DNA of 64,000 nucleotides. Origin: Agromyces terreus (lineage in GTDB: Bacteria; Actinomycetota; Actinomycetes; Actinomycetales; Microbacteriaceae). A program made the translations under genes and the position numbers. The stretch lies in assembly GCF_009749465.1 (NCBI RefSeq), contig NZ_WBIS01000002.1:682001-746000 (forward strand), given 5' to 3'. Positions 9,037 through 16,589 of the stretch are shown piece by piece (the first letter of the stretch is position 1; each line of letters opens with the position of its first letter). The notes under the pieces were generated by a model, which was not told where the DNA came from, ran no database searches, and saw only the letters and a program-made list of their open reading frames with translations.

Positions 9037-9491
9037 CGCGTCGATCCGGGGTCCGCACCCCTGCCGTCATCGCGTTGGCCGCCACGTTCGTCGGCTCGAT
9101 CCTGGCACTGCAGGGCGTCTGGCGGGTGCTCGCCGCGGCGTCGGAGGAGATCAACCGCCGTCAGAGCCAGGCGATGACCGCCGAGGAGTCCAACGAGCTC
9201 TTCCGCGAGTCGGCCGAGGTCTACGCCTGGCTGAACTTCGGATGGGCCGCCGCGCCGACGCTCGGAGTGCTCGCCGCGGCATCCGCCCTCGCGCTGGTGT
9301 TCGTGTGGTGCTTCTGGCCGAGAGGCGCCGCGCCGGCCGCAGCTCAGTCGTCCGACGGCACGCGCACGATGAGCGCGGCCGGGTCGACCGTGAACCGCGC
9401 CGAGACCACGGTGCCGAACTCGTCGCCGTCGACCTCGAACTCCTCGGCGCCCTCGCCGATCTCGATGTCGACCGAGCGGCCGCGCGAGTAG
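9033..9491 (+). CDS. Hypothetical two-helix membrane protein, 3' end antisense to the diacylglycerol kinase gene
   Basis: 152 residues from the GTG that overlaps the previous stop. Two hydrophobic segments (about 10-30 and 70-95, the latter ending LVFVWCFWPRG) enclose a polar loop. No family recognised. The frame stays open for 148 bp across the convergent diacylglycerol kinase gene. That tail (about residues 105-152) is Ser/Thr-rich antisense sequence, so the original stop may have been lost. Size and topology suggest it works with the protein encoded just upstream. Confidence 0.6.
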   Translation: MTRRSGVRTPAVIALAATFVGSILALQGVWRVLAAASEEINRRQSQAMTAEESNELFRESAEVYAWLNFGWAAAPTLGVLAAASALALVFVWCFWPRGAAPAAAQSSDGTRTMSAAGSTVNRAETTVPNSSPSTSNSSAPSPISMSTERPRE

Positions 9492-10360
9492 ATGATCTCG
9501 CGACGCCGGCTGCCGCCGGTGAGGTCGATGATCTGGCGCCCGATGGCGGACTTGCGCAGCACGGGGTTCTCCCACGTGATCTTGCGCCAGATGAAGATCC
9601 AGCCGAGCACGTTGCGGGGCTGGAGCACGACCATGTCGAGGCGGCCGTCGTCGGGCCGGGCGTCGGGGATGAGCTCGATGTTGCCCGGCAGGTAGCCGAG
9701 GTTCGCGACGAGGATGCTCGAGACCCGCGAACGGTGCAGGCGTCCGGCGTCGGTGCGGTAGTAGGCGCGGTAGGGCTTCGAGGCTGGGAGCGCACGCAGC
9801 CCGGCGTCGACGTAGGCGAGCCATCCGACGCGCTTCTTCAGGTCGGCGTTCGTGCTCGAGATCATGGTCGCGTCGATGCCGATGCCCGACATCACGAGCG
9901 AGGTGTGGCTCTCGGCGTCGCCGTTGGGTCGGGTGACGTCGGCGACGACCACGTCGACGGCGCGGTCCGTGCCCGAGAAGGCGAGCACGGCGGCGTCGCC
10001 CAGGTCGTTGACCGGGATGCCGAGGTTGCGGGCGAAGAGGTTGCCCGTGCCGATCGGCACGATGCCCATGGGCAGGCCGCTCGAGCGCAGCCCCGCCGCG
10101 ACCGAGCGCACGGTGCCGTCGCCGCCCGCCGCGATCACGAGGTCGACGTCGGACTCGCGGGCCTCGAGCGCCATGCCCTTGCCCGGATCCTCGACCGTCG
10201 TCTCGATCCAGATCGGGTCGTCGTACCCCTGCAGCTCGGCGACCTTCGTGATCGCCGTGCGGAGGTTGTCGACGCCCTGCTTGGAGGGGTTGTAGATCAC
10301 GGCGACGCGCGGGCGCGCCGGCGAGGCATCCGTCGTCTGCTGCTTCTCGGCCCTCGCCAC
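9344..10360 (-). CDS. Diacylglycerol kinase family protein (DagK catalytic domain)
   Basis: 338 residues of the soluble lipid/sphingosine kinase-like family, which phosphorylates diacylglycerol or a related lipid with ATP. The nucleotide-binding [13 protein letters not shown] and [13 protein letters not shown] motifs are clear, as is the start of the catalytic domain ([11 protein letters not shown]). The C-terminal half has the usual beta-sandwich with the EEFEVDGDE acidic turn. The GTG at 10360 is preceded 7 nt upstream by TACCGT on the minus strand, so it is probably leaderless. It is divergent from serS and overlaps the gene ending at 9491. Confidence 0.85.
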   Translation of the reverse strand: MARAEKQQTTDASPARPRVAVIYNPSKQGVDNLRTAITKVAELQGYDDPIWIETTVEDPGKGMALEARESDVDLVIAAGGDGTVRSVAAGLRSSGLPMGIVPIGTGNLFARNLGIPVNDLGDAAVLAFSGTDRAVDVVVADVTRPNGDAESHTSLVMSGIGIDATMISSTNADLKKRVGWLAYVDAGLRALPASKPYRAYYRTDAGRLHRSRVSSILVANLGYLPGNIELIPDARPDDGRLDMVVLQPRNVLGWIFIWRKITWENPVLRKSAIGRQIIDLTGGSRRREIIYSRGRSVDIEIGEGAEEFEVDGDEFGTVVSARFTVDPAALIVRVPSDD

Positions 10361-10367
10361 GGAGCCA

Positions 10368-10399
10368 ACGGTATTCCATCGGAGGCCCGCGGCTAGACT
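10368..10399. promoter_or_regulatory. Divergent leaderless promoters of the diacylglycerol kinase gene and serS
   Basis: Minus strand: TACCGT (10373-10368), 7 nt before the kinase GTG. Plus strand: TAGACT (10394-10399), 7 nt before the serS GTG. The two -10 boxes are 20 bp apart, so their polymerases would compete. Confidence 0.5.
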
Positions 10400-10406
10400 G
10401 GCACGC

Positions 10407-11675
10407 GTGATCGACCCAGTACTGCTTCGCGAGAACCCCGACCTGATCAAGCATTCGCAGGACCTCCGCGGCGAGTCCGCGGCCCTGGTGGATGCCGCGG
10501 TCGACCTCGATGCTCGCCGCCGCAGCACGATCTCCGCCTACGAGTCGCTGCGCGCCGAGCAGAACGCCTTCGGCAAGCAGGTCGCGAAGGCCCCGAAAGA
10601 CGAGAAGGCCGCGCTCGTCGCGCAGGCGCAGGATCTCGCCGCGAGGGTGAAGGCCGCGCACGCCGAGACGGCGGTGGCCGAAGAGGCCTTCACCGAGGCG
10701 GTGCGGCGCATCGGCAACATCGTCATCGACGGCGTCCCCGCGGGCGGCGAAGACGACTTCGCGCTGGTGCGCGAGGTCGGCGAGCTGCCGACGTTCGACT
10801 TCGAACCGCGCGACCACCTCGAGATCGGCGAGCTGCTCGACGCGATCGACATGCAGCGCGGGGCGAAGGTCGCGGGCGCCCGCTTCCACTACCTCAAGGG
10901 CATCGGCGCGCGCCTCGAGCTCGCGATCATGAACATGGGCCTCGACCGGGCGCTGGCGGCGGGCTTCACGCCCCTCATCACGCCGACGCTCGTGCGCCCC
11001 GAGATCATGCAGGGCACCGGGTTCCTCGGCGCGCACGCCGACGAGATCTACCACCTGCCCGCCGACGACCTCTACCTCACGGGCACGAGCGAGGTCGCGC
11101 TGGCCGGCTTCCACGCCGACGAGATCATCGACGTGTCGAACGGGCCCATCCGCTACGCGGGCTGGTCGACCTGCTACCGCCGCGAGGCCGGCTCGGCGGG
11201 CAAGGACACGCGTGGCATCATCCGCGTGCACCAGTTCAACAAGCTCGAGATGTTCAGCTACGTCGACCCCGCCGACGCCGAGGCCGAGCACGAACGCCTG
11301 CTCGGCTGGCAGGAGGGCATGCTGCAAGACCTCGGCCTCAGCTACCGCGTCATCGACACCGCCGCCGGCGACCTCGGCACGAGCGCGGCGCGCAAGTACG
11401 ACGTCGAGGCCTGGGTGCCGACGCAGGGCGCCTACCGCGAGCTCACCTCGACCTCGAACTGCACGACGTACCAGGCGCGCCGCCTCGACATCCGGCACCG
11501 CACCGAATCGGGCAAGACGGCGCCGGTCGCCACGCTCAACGGCACGCTCGCCACCACGCGCTGGCTCGTCGCGATCCTCGAGACGCACCAGCGGGCCGAC
11601 GGGTCGGTGGTCGTGCCCGAGGCGCTGCGCGGGTACCTCGGCGGCCTCGAGGTGCTCGAACCCGTCACCCGATGA
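10407..11675 (+). CDS. serS: Seryl-tRNA synthetase
   Basis: Charges tRNA-Ser with serine; class II aminoacyl-tRNA synthetase of 422 residues, the usual bacterial length. The N-terminal 110 residues form the helical tRNA-binding arm. The catalytic core shows [15 protein letters not shown], motif 2 ([24 protein letters not shown]) and motif 3 ([15 protein letters not shown]). The GTG at 10407 is supported by the -10 box. The stop overlaps the ATG of the HAD gene. Two tRNA-Ser genes lie within 4.2 kb downstream. Confidence 0.97.
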   Translation: MIDPVLLRENPDLIKHSQDLRGESAALVDAAVDLDARRRSTISAYESLRAEQNAFGKQVAKAPKDEKAALVAQAQDLAARVKAAHAETAVAEEAFTEAVRRIGNIVIDGVPAGGEDDFALVREVGELPTFDFEPRDHLEIGELLDAIDMQRGAKVAGARFHYLKGIGARLELAIMNMGLDRALAAGFTPLITPTLVRPEIMQGTGFLGAHADEIYHLPADDLYLTGTSEVALAGFHADEIIDVSNGPIRYAGWSTCYRREAGSAGKDTRGIIRVHQFNKLEMFSYVDPADAEAEHERLLGWQEGMLQDLGLSYRVIDTAAGDLGTSAARKYDVEAWVPTQGAYRELTSTSNCTTYQARRLDIRHRTESGKTAPVATLNGTLATTRWLVAILETHQRADGSVVVPEALRGYLGGLEVLEPVTR

Positions 11676-12553
11676 GCGACATCGGCCGTCGGTCGGGCGG
11701 CGATCTCGAGACGGCTCCTTCGTCGGCTCCTCGATCGGCGGGGGAGGGGGCGGTACGCGACACCTGGTTCGTGGCGCTCGACGTCGACGGCACGATCATG
11801 CACGAAGACGAGTCGATCGACCCGGTCGTCGTCTCGTCGGTGGCGGCCGCCCGCGACCGCGGCCACGAGGTCACCATCGCCACGGGCCGCTCCTGGGCCG
11901 GAACCGCGTCGGTGCTCGGCCTGCTCGACCTGCGGCCCGACTACGTCGTGTGCGCCAACGGCGCCGTGACGATGAAGCGCGACGACGCGGCATCCGACGG
12001 GTACGTGCGAACGCATATCGAGACCTTCGACCCGGCCGGGGTGCTCGAGCGCATCAGCTCGTTCCTGCCCGACGGCCGGTTCATGGTCGAGCTGCCCGAC
12101 GGCGAGCGCATCTACACCGCGGGCATGGACACGTGGAACCTCGACACCGCTCGCCAGGTCGAGTTCGAGGCGCTCTTCGTGCCCAGCGCGACGCGCGTCG
12201 TCGTGGTCTCGCCCGAGCACGGCACCGACGAGTTCATGGACCTCGTCGCAGGCATGGGGCTGCACCAGGTCAGCTACGCCATCGGCTGGACCGCGTGGCT
12301 CGACATCGCCCCCGACGGCGTGAGCAAGGCCACCGCGCTCGAACGCGTGCGCGGATGGCAGGGGCACGAACTCGACCGCGTGATCGCCGTCGGCGACGGC
12401 CGCAACGACATCGAGATGTTCACCTGGGCGGGCGCCGCCGGCCGCGCCGTGGCGATGGGCCAGGCCCCCGACGAGGTCAAGGAGGCGGCGACCGAGATCA
12501 CCGGCTCCGTCGACGAGGCCGGCCTCGCGACCGTGCTCGACTCGCTGCCCTGA
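11672..12553 (+). CDS. HAD superfamily (Cof-type) phosphatase
   Basis: 293 residues of the Cof/SupH type of HAD hydrolase, a phosphatase acting on small phosphorylated metabolites; exact substrate unknown. Motif I is [14 protein letters not shown] with the nucleophile Asp near residue 36, and motif IV is [14 protein letters not shown]. It overlaps serS by 4 nt (ATGA), so they form an operon. The first 28 residues are not part of the HAD fold. Residues about 11-24 are encoded by a degenerate family-1 palindromic arm. No later in-frame start would spare motif I. Confidence 0.88.
   Translation: MSDIGRRSGGDLETAPSSAPRSAGEGAVRDTWFVALDVDGTIMHEDESIDPVVVSSVAAARDRGHEVTIATGRSWAGTASVLGLLDLRPDYVVCANGAVTMKRDDAASDGYVRTHIETFDPAGVLERISSFLPDGRFMVELPDGERIYTAGMDTWNLDTARQVEFEALFVPSATRVVVVSPEHGTDEFMDLVAGMGLHQVSYAIGWTAWLDIAPDGVSKATALERVRGWQGHELDRVIAVGDGRNDIEMFTWAGAAGRAVAMGQAPDEVKEAATEITGSVDEAGLATVLDSLP
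11702..11740. repeat. Degenerate family-1 arm inside the HAD phosphatase N-terminus
   Basis: GATCTCGAGACGG, then CTCCTTCGTCGG and CTCCTCGATCGGCG, aligns with the right arm of the family-1 palindrome, with several substitutions. It lies in frame just after the start codon of the HAD gene. Confidence 0.55.
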
Positions 12554-12682
12554 CCGTGCGCTGAGCGCGCAGGCGCCTCGGCCGCCGCCGTCGGCTGCGT
12601 TCGGCGCTCTCCTCCTCCTTCCGTCGCCTCCCGCAGTCGGGCCGCGCGCAGCGATACACTCGGCAATCGGGGGTGGGGCGCC

Positions 12683-14011
12683 GTGGGTGGAGACGACGAT
12701 CGACCGGAAGCGGGCGACGCTGACGTGACGGGCGAGCCCCTCGCGCCTGATGCGTCGGCACCCCCGCGGCACGGGCGGATGCCGCGACACGGCGGGTGGA
12801 TCTCGGGCGGCCGGATCATGGCGGCCGTCGTCGCGATCGTCGCCGTGAGCGGGCTCGCGGTGGGGGCGTTCGCCGCGGTCGACCTCGTTTCGACCGTCGT
12901 GTCGAAGCCCACGCTCACGCTCGTCAACGAGGACGCGCTCGAGGGCGTGCCCGATATCGGCGCGATGGACGGCGGGCTCAACTTCCTGCTCGTCGGCAGC
13001 GACAAGCGCACCGCCGACGGCGCCTTCGGCGATCCCGAAGAGGACTCGGCGGTGCTCAACGACGTCACGATGCTCGTGCACATCTCGCAGGACCACTCGC
13101 ATGCCGAGGTCGTGAGCTTTCCGCGCGACATGCTCGTCGAGGTGCCGGAATGCGCCGACCCGGCCGACCCCGACGGCGAGCCGCTCTCGTCGCTGTCCTC
13201 GGTCAAGATCAACACCGTGCTCTCGTACGGCGGGTTCGGCTGCGTCGCGGCCACCGTCGAACAGCTCACCGGCGTGACGATCCCCGTCGGCGGCATCGTC
13301 GAGTTCTACGGCGTGGCCGCACTCGCCGAAGCCGTGGGCGGCGTCGACGTGTGCGTCGCCGAGGCCATCGACGACGAGCACACGGGCATCCACCTCCCGC
13401 CCGGGACGCATACGCTCACGGGCATATCGGCGTTGCAGTTCCTCCGCACGCGACACGGCGTCGGCGACGGCAGCGACCTGGGCCGCATCTCGAACCAGCA
13501 GGTGTTCCTCTCGGCGCTCATGCGCACGCTCCAGTCCTCGGGAACGCTGAGCGACCCCGCGAAGCTCTACGGCATCGCGAAGGCCGCGCTGTCGAACATG
13601 AGCCTGTCGAGCGCGCTCCAGAACCCCACGACGCTCATCTCGATCGCGCGCGCCGTGCAGGACATCGACCTCTCGAAGATCGTCTTCGTGCAGTACCCCA
13701 CCGTCTACACCGAGGACTCGAGCGCGGTCGTGCCCTCGGACTCCGCCGATGCCGTGAACGCGGCCCTCCAGGCCGACGAGCCCTTCGTGATCGACCCGAA
13801 TGCCACGACCGACGCCGAGTTCGGCACGGACGCCGACCCCACGAGCGCGCCCGTCGAGCCCGATGCGGATGAGCCGGCGACGGATGCCGCGACGGATGCC
13901 GCATCGGATCCCGCGACGGATGCCGCGACCGATCCGGGCGCGGTGCTGCCCCCGGATGTCACGGGCCAACCGGCATCCGAGGTCCGCTGCTCGAGCGCGA
14001 ACGACGGATGA
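12683..14011 (+). CDS. LCP family cell-wall glycopolymer ligase (LytR-CpsA-Psr), copy 1
   Basis: 442 residues. LCP enzymes transfer undecaprenyl-linked glycopolymers onto peptidoglycan at the outer membrane face. An N-terminal cytoplasmic stretch is followed by one transmembrane helix (about 47-70), then the LCP domain (about 95-340). The domain shows LLVGSDKR, DVTMLVHISQDHSHAEVVSFPRDM and LQFLRTRHGVGDGSDLGRISNQQ, with the conserved Arg and Asp residues. The C-terminal tail is Asp/Ala-rich and ends LPPDVTGQPASEVRCSS, shared with copy 2. Probable -10 TACACT at 12655-12660; G-rich ribosome site before the GTG. Confidence 0.9.
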   Translation: MGGDDDRPEAGDADVTGEPLAPDASAPPRHGRMPRHGGWISGGRIMAAVVAIVAVSGLAVGAFAAVDLVSTVVSKPTLTLVNEDALEGVPDIGAMDGGLNFLLVGSDKRTADGAFGDPEEDSAVLNDVTMLVHISQDHSHAEVVSFPRDMLVEVPECADPADPDGEPLSSLSSVKINTVLSYGGFGCVAATVEQLTGVTIPVGGIVEFYGVAALAEAVGGVDVCVAEAIDDEHTGIHLPPGTHTLTGISALQFLRTRHGVGDGSDLGRISNQQVFLSALMRTLQSSGTLSDPAKLYGIAKAALSNMSLSSALQNPTTLISIARAVQDIDLSKIVFVQYPTVYTEDSSAVVPSDSADAVNAALQADEPFVIDPNATTDAEFGTDADPTSAPVEPDADEPATDAATDAASDPATDAATDPGAVLPPDVTGQPASEVRCSSANDG

Positions 14012-14119
14012 CGGGCCTGTTCCGAGGCATCCGCGCGGCCGCGGCATCCGCTCGGCCATGGCACGCGCCTCAGCGCGTTCACAGGGTGCGCTGCCAGTCT
14101 TGACGGGACACGAGTCGGC

Positions 14120-14125
14120 TAGAAT
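14120..14125 (+). promoter_or_regulatory. -10 hexamer TAGAAT upstream of tRNA-Ser
   Basis: TAGAAT lies about 48 nt before the mature tRNA. A TTGACG at 14100-14105 is a poor-spacing -35 candidate. Confidence 0.45.
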
Positions 14126-14172
14126 CGTGGCCTGTCCGCCCTGGAACACGTTCCATCGTTCCGAAGCGGCAA

Positions 14173-14257
14173 GGAGGGCTGTCCGAGCGGCCGATGGAGC
14201 TGGTCTTGAAAACCAGTGGGCAGAAATGTCTCGTGGGTTCGAATCCCACGCCCTCCG
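14173..14257 (+). tRNA. tRNA-Ser (anticodon TGA)
   Basis: Acceptor arms GGAGGGC and GCCCTCC pair over seven bases with discriminator G. The anticodon loop CTTGAAA is closed by TGGT/ACCA, the long variable arm typical of tRNA-Ser is present, and the T arm is GTGGGTTCGAATCCCAC. CCA is not encoded. It lies between the two LCP genes. Confidence 0.95.
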
Positions 14258-14319
14258 CTCGTGTCGATGACCCCCTGCCGACCCCTGCGCCTGCCGCGAC
14301 GACCCCGAGAGAGGTGAAC

Positions 14320-15645
14320 GTGACCGACGAACGCCAGTTCAGTTCCCGAACCGCCGCGAAGAACCCCGCGATCGCCCGCCACGGCCGGCTGAAGCCGCAC
14401 AATGTGTGGCGTTCGATCGCGAAGATCACCGCGTCCCTCGTCGCCGTCGCGCTCGTCTCCGGCTCGGCCGTCGCGGCCTACGCCGCGTGGGATCTCGCGA
14501 ACACCGCGCAGCCCACCGTCTCGCTCGGCAACGCGAGCGTGCTCGACGGCGTCCCCGACATCGGCGCGATGCCCGGCGGCGTGAACCTGCTCGTCATCGG
14601 CAGCGACAGCCGCGAGGGGCAGGGCGACGCGTTCGGCGACCCCGACGAAGAGACCGCCGTGCTCAACGACGTCACGATGCTCCTGCACATCTCCGAAGAC
14701 CACTCGCACGTCGAGGTCATCAGCTTCCCGCGCGACATGTTCGTGAGCGTGCCCGAGTGCGTCGACCCCGACGACCCCGCCGGCGAACCGCTCTCGGCGC
14801 TGTCCTCGGTCAAGATCAACTCCGTGCTCGACTACGGCGGCATGGCTTGCGTGGTCAAGACCGTCGAAGAGCTCACCGGGGTCACGATCCCGTTCGCGGG
14901 CGTCGTGCAGTTCCTCGGCGTGGCCGGGCTCTCCGAGGCCGTGGGCGGGGTCAACGTCTGCATCGCCGAACCCATCGAAGACGAGCACACCGACCTCTAC
15001 CTGCCCGCGGGCAACGTCGAGCTCGCCGGCATGGAGGCACTGCAGTTCCTGCGAACCCGCCACGGCGTGGGCGACGGGTCCGACCTCGGGCGCATCTCGA
15101 ACCAGCAGGTCTTCCTCTCGGCGCTGACCCGCAAGCTGCAGACCGGCGGCACGCTCTCCGACCCCGTCGCCCTGTTCGGCATCGCGAAGGCGGCGCTCGC
15201 GAACATGCAGCTCTCCGACACGCTCGTGAACCCCACGACGATGGTGTCGATCGCGGTGGCGATGAAAGACGTCGACCTCTCGAAGATCGCGTTCATCCAG
15301 TACCCGACCTCGTCGGTCGACGGCGGCGTCGAGGCGTCGTACTCCGCCGACGTGGTGAACCAGGCGCTGCAGCAGGACATCCCCGTCGTCTTCGACCCGG
15401 AGGCAGACGAGGCGGCATTCGCCTCGGCGACCGACCCCTCGGCGCTGCCCGCCGACCCCGACGCGGCTGAGACGCCGGCCGAGGAGCCCGCTGCCGAAGA
15501 CGTTCCGGCCGACGACGCGGCGACCGCCGAGACGCCCGCCACGACGGCTCCGACGCCCACGGCCGAGGCGCTGCCGAGCGACGTCACCGGGCAGACCGCA
15601 GCCGACACCCGGTGCTCGGCCGGCCGCACGCTCGAAGACCAGTAA
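14320..15645 (+). CDS. LCP family cell-wall glycopolymer ligase (LytR-CpsA-Psr), copy 2
   Basis: 441 residues, a close paralogue of the gene at 12683, with the same transmembrane helix (about 36-57) and LCP motifs LLVIGSDSR, DVTMLLHISEDHSHVEVISFPRDM and LQFLRTRHGVGDGSDLGRISNQQ. The C-terminal tail is Ala/Glu/Pro-rich and ends LPSDVTGQTAADTRCSAG. The start at 14320 is chosen because AGAGAGG lies 5 nt upstream; the frame is open back into the tRNA, which is not coding. GTG at 14314 is less well placed. It probably reads through from the tRNA-Ser promoter region. Confidence 0.9.
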   Translation: MTDERQFSSRTAAKNPAIARHGRLKPHNVWRSIAKITASLVAVALVSGSAVAAYAAWDLANTAQPTVSLGNASVLDGVPDIGAMPGGVNLLVIGSDSREGQGDAFGDPDEETAVLNDVTMLLHISEDHSHVEVISFPRDMFVSVPECVDPDDPAGEPLSALSSVKINSVLDYGGMACVVKTVEELTGVTIPFAGVVQFLGVAGLSEAVGGVNVCIAEPIEDEHTDLYLPAGNVELAGMEALQFLRTRHGVGDGSDLGRISNQQVFLSALTRKLQTGGTLSDPVALFGIAKAALANMQLSDTLVNPTTMVSIAVAMKDVDLSKIAFIQYPTSSVDGGVEASYSADVVNQALQQDIPVVFDPEADEAAFASATDPSALPADPDAAETPAEEPAAEDVPADDAATAETPATTAPTPTAEALPSDVTGQTAADTRCSAGRTLEDQ

Positions 15646-15734
15646 CCGGTCGAGGCTGGGCGCATCGCCCGAATCGTGTTTCGCGGCATCCGCGGGTTAT
15701 GATGGCAGTCGCATGCGCGCAAGCGCCGCTGCAA

Positions 15735-15823
15735 GGAGACGTCGCATAGTCCGGCCGAGTGCACCACCCTGCTAAGGTGGAGTCCCCGTAAGGGGACCAG
15801 GGGTTCAAATCCCCTCGTCTCCG
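15735..15823 (+). tRNA. tRNA-Ser (anticodon GCT)
   Basis: Acceptor GGAGACG pairs with CGTCTCC, discriminator G. The anticodon loop CTGCTAA is closed by a CCACC/GGTGG stem, there is a long variable arm (GTCCCCGTAAGGGGAC), and the T arm is AGGGGTTCAAATCCCCT. A clear -10 TATGAT lies at 15698-15703. CCA is not encoded. Confidence 0.95.
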
Positions 15824-15969
15824 CTCTCATTCGTTTCACGCCCTCGGGCGACTCCGGCAGCTTTCGCTGCGACGTCGCCGGCCTGTCTCGGCGCGCGGGG
15901 GGCTCGGAGTTCGGCCGCCCGGCATCGGGCCCGAACGCACCTCGGCAGGGCGATTCCGGCGTGAGCGGC

Positions 15970-15975
15970 TAGACT
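15970..15975 (+). promoter_or_regulatory. -10 hexamer TAGACT upstream of the lipoprotein gene
   Basis: TAGACT lies 38 nt before the ATG at 16014. The short leader carries a G-rich ribosome site (CGGGGGAA). Confidence 0.5.
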
Positions 15976-16013
15976 CTTCCGGTCACAAACACGATTCGGG
16001 GGAATCTGCCACC

Positions 16014-16445
16014 ATGCAGAAGATCATCACCACCACTGCGCTGGCGTTCGCCGGCGCCCTGCTGTTCACGGGCTGCGCCACCGGCAGCGGCTCGGACAAC
16101 GCCGCCGACGACAACTGCGAGGTCGTCCGGGTCGCCGTCCGCGACATCTCCAACGGCGCCCAGAACGCGATCGCCGCGTCCGCCGACCAGACGACGCTGC
16201 TCGAGCGCCTCGACGACTACTCGCAGCGGCTGGACGAGCTCGCTGAGGAGAACGCCGACGACGCCGAACTGAGTGAGGCGATCGGCGGCCTGCAAGACAA
16301 GGTCACCGCGGCCGAGGAGTACGCGGCCACCCTGCCGGCCGAGCCCACCGAAGACGCCGAGATCGACGCCGACGCGCAGGCGACGGCATCCGGCGACATC
16401 CAGGCGGCCGCGGTCACCGTCACCGAGGTCTGCACGACCGAGTAG
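16014..16445 (+). CDS. Putative lipoprotein
   Basis: 143 residues with a signal peptide ending in the lipobox LFTGC (lipidated Cys 21), so it should be anchored on the outer face of the membrane. The mature part is acidic and mostly helical (residues about 40-105), with Cys near both ends (DDNCEVV and TEVCTTE) that could pair. No enzymatic domain recognised. It stands alone, between a -10 TAGACT and a perfect hairpin terminator. Confidence 0.75.
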   Translation: MQKIITTTALAFAGALLFTGCATGSGSDNAADDNCEVVRVAVRDISNGAQNAIAASADQTTLLERLDDYSQRLDELAEENADDAELSEAIGGLQDKVTAAEEYAATLPAEPTEDAEIDADAQATASGDIQAAAVTVTEVCTTE

Positions 16446-16468
16446 GGCGCAGCCTCCGCACGACGCGA

Positions 16469-16501
16469 GCGCGCGGCATCCGGTCGTCGGATGCCGCGCG
16501 C
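16469..16501 (+). terminator. Hairpin terminator made of an inverted GGCATCC/GGATGCC pair
   Basis: GCGCGCGGCATCCG, a 5-nt loop, then CGGATGCCGCGCGC: a perfect 14-bp stem 23 nt after the lipoprotein stop, followed by TTCG. Both arms contain the over-represented heptamer. Confidence 0.75.
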
Positions 16502-16577
16502 TTCGCCGTCTCGTCCGGCGTGACTCGCGCGATTCGCGCGCTCCGCCCCGCTTCGCCGGAGCGTCGGAGCGAGGGGA

Positions 16578-16583
16578 TAGGGT
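16578..16583 (+). promoter_or_regulatory. -10 hexamer TAGGGT, leaderless promoter of the DHA2 exporter
   Basis: Six nt separate TAGGGT from the GTG at 16590. Confidence 0.5.
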
Positions 16584-16589
16584 TCCCAC

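Noticed and set aside
8859-11588. 909-residue open frame antisense to serS
   Set aside because: The real kinase gene occupies another frame of the same strand and serS the opposite strand; the long frame is a shadow.
11432-14149. 905-residue minus-strand frame
   Set aside because: Antisense to serS, the HAD gene and the first LCP gene, all with clear motifs.
14194-14319. N-terminal extension of the second LCP protein
   Set aside because: It would be translated from inside tRNA-Ser; the start at 14320 with AGAGAGG is preferred.
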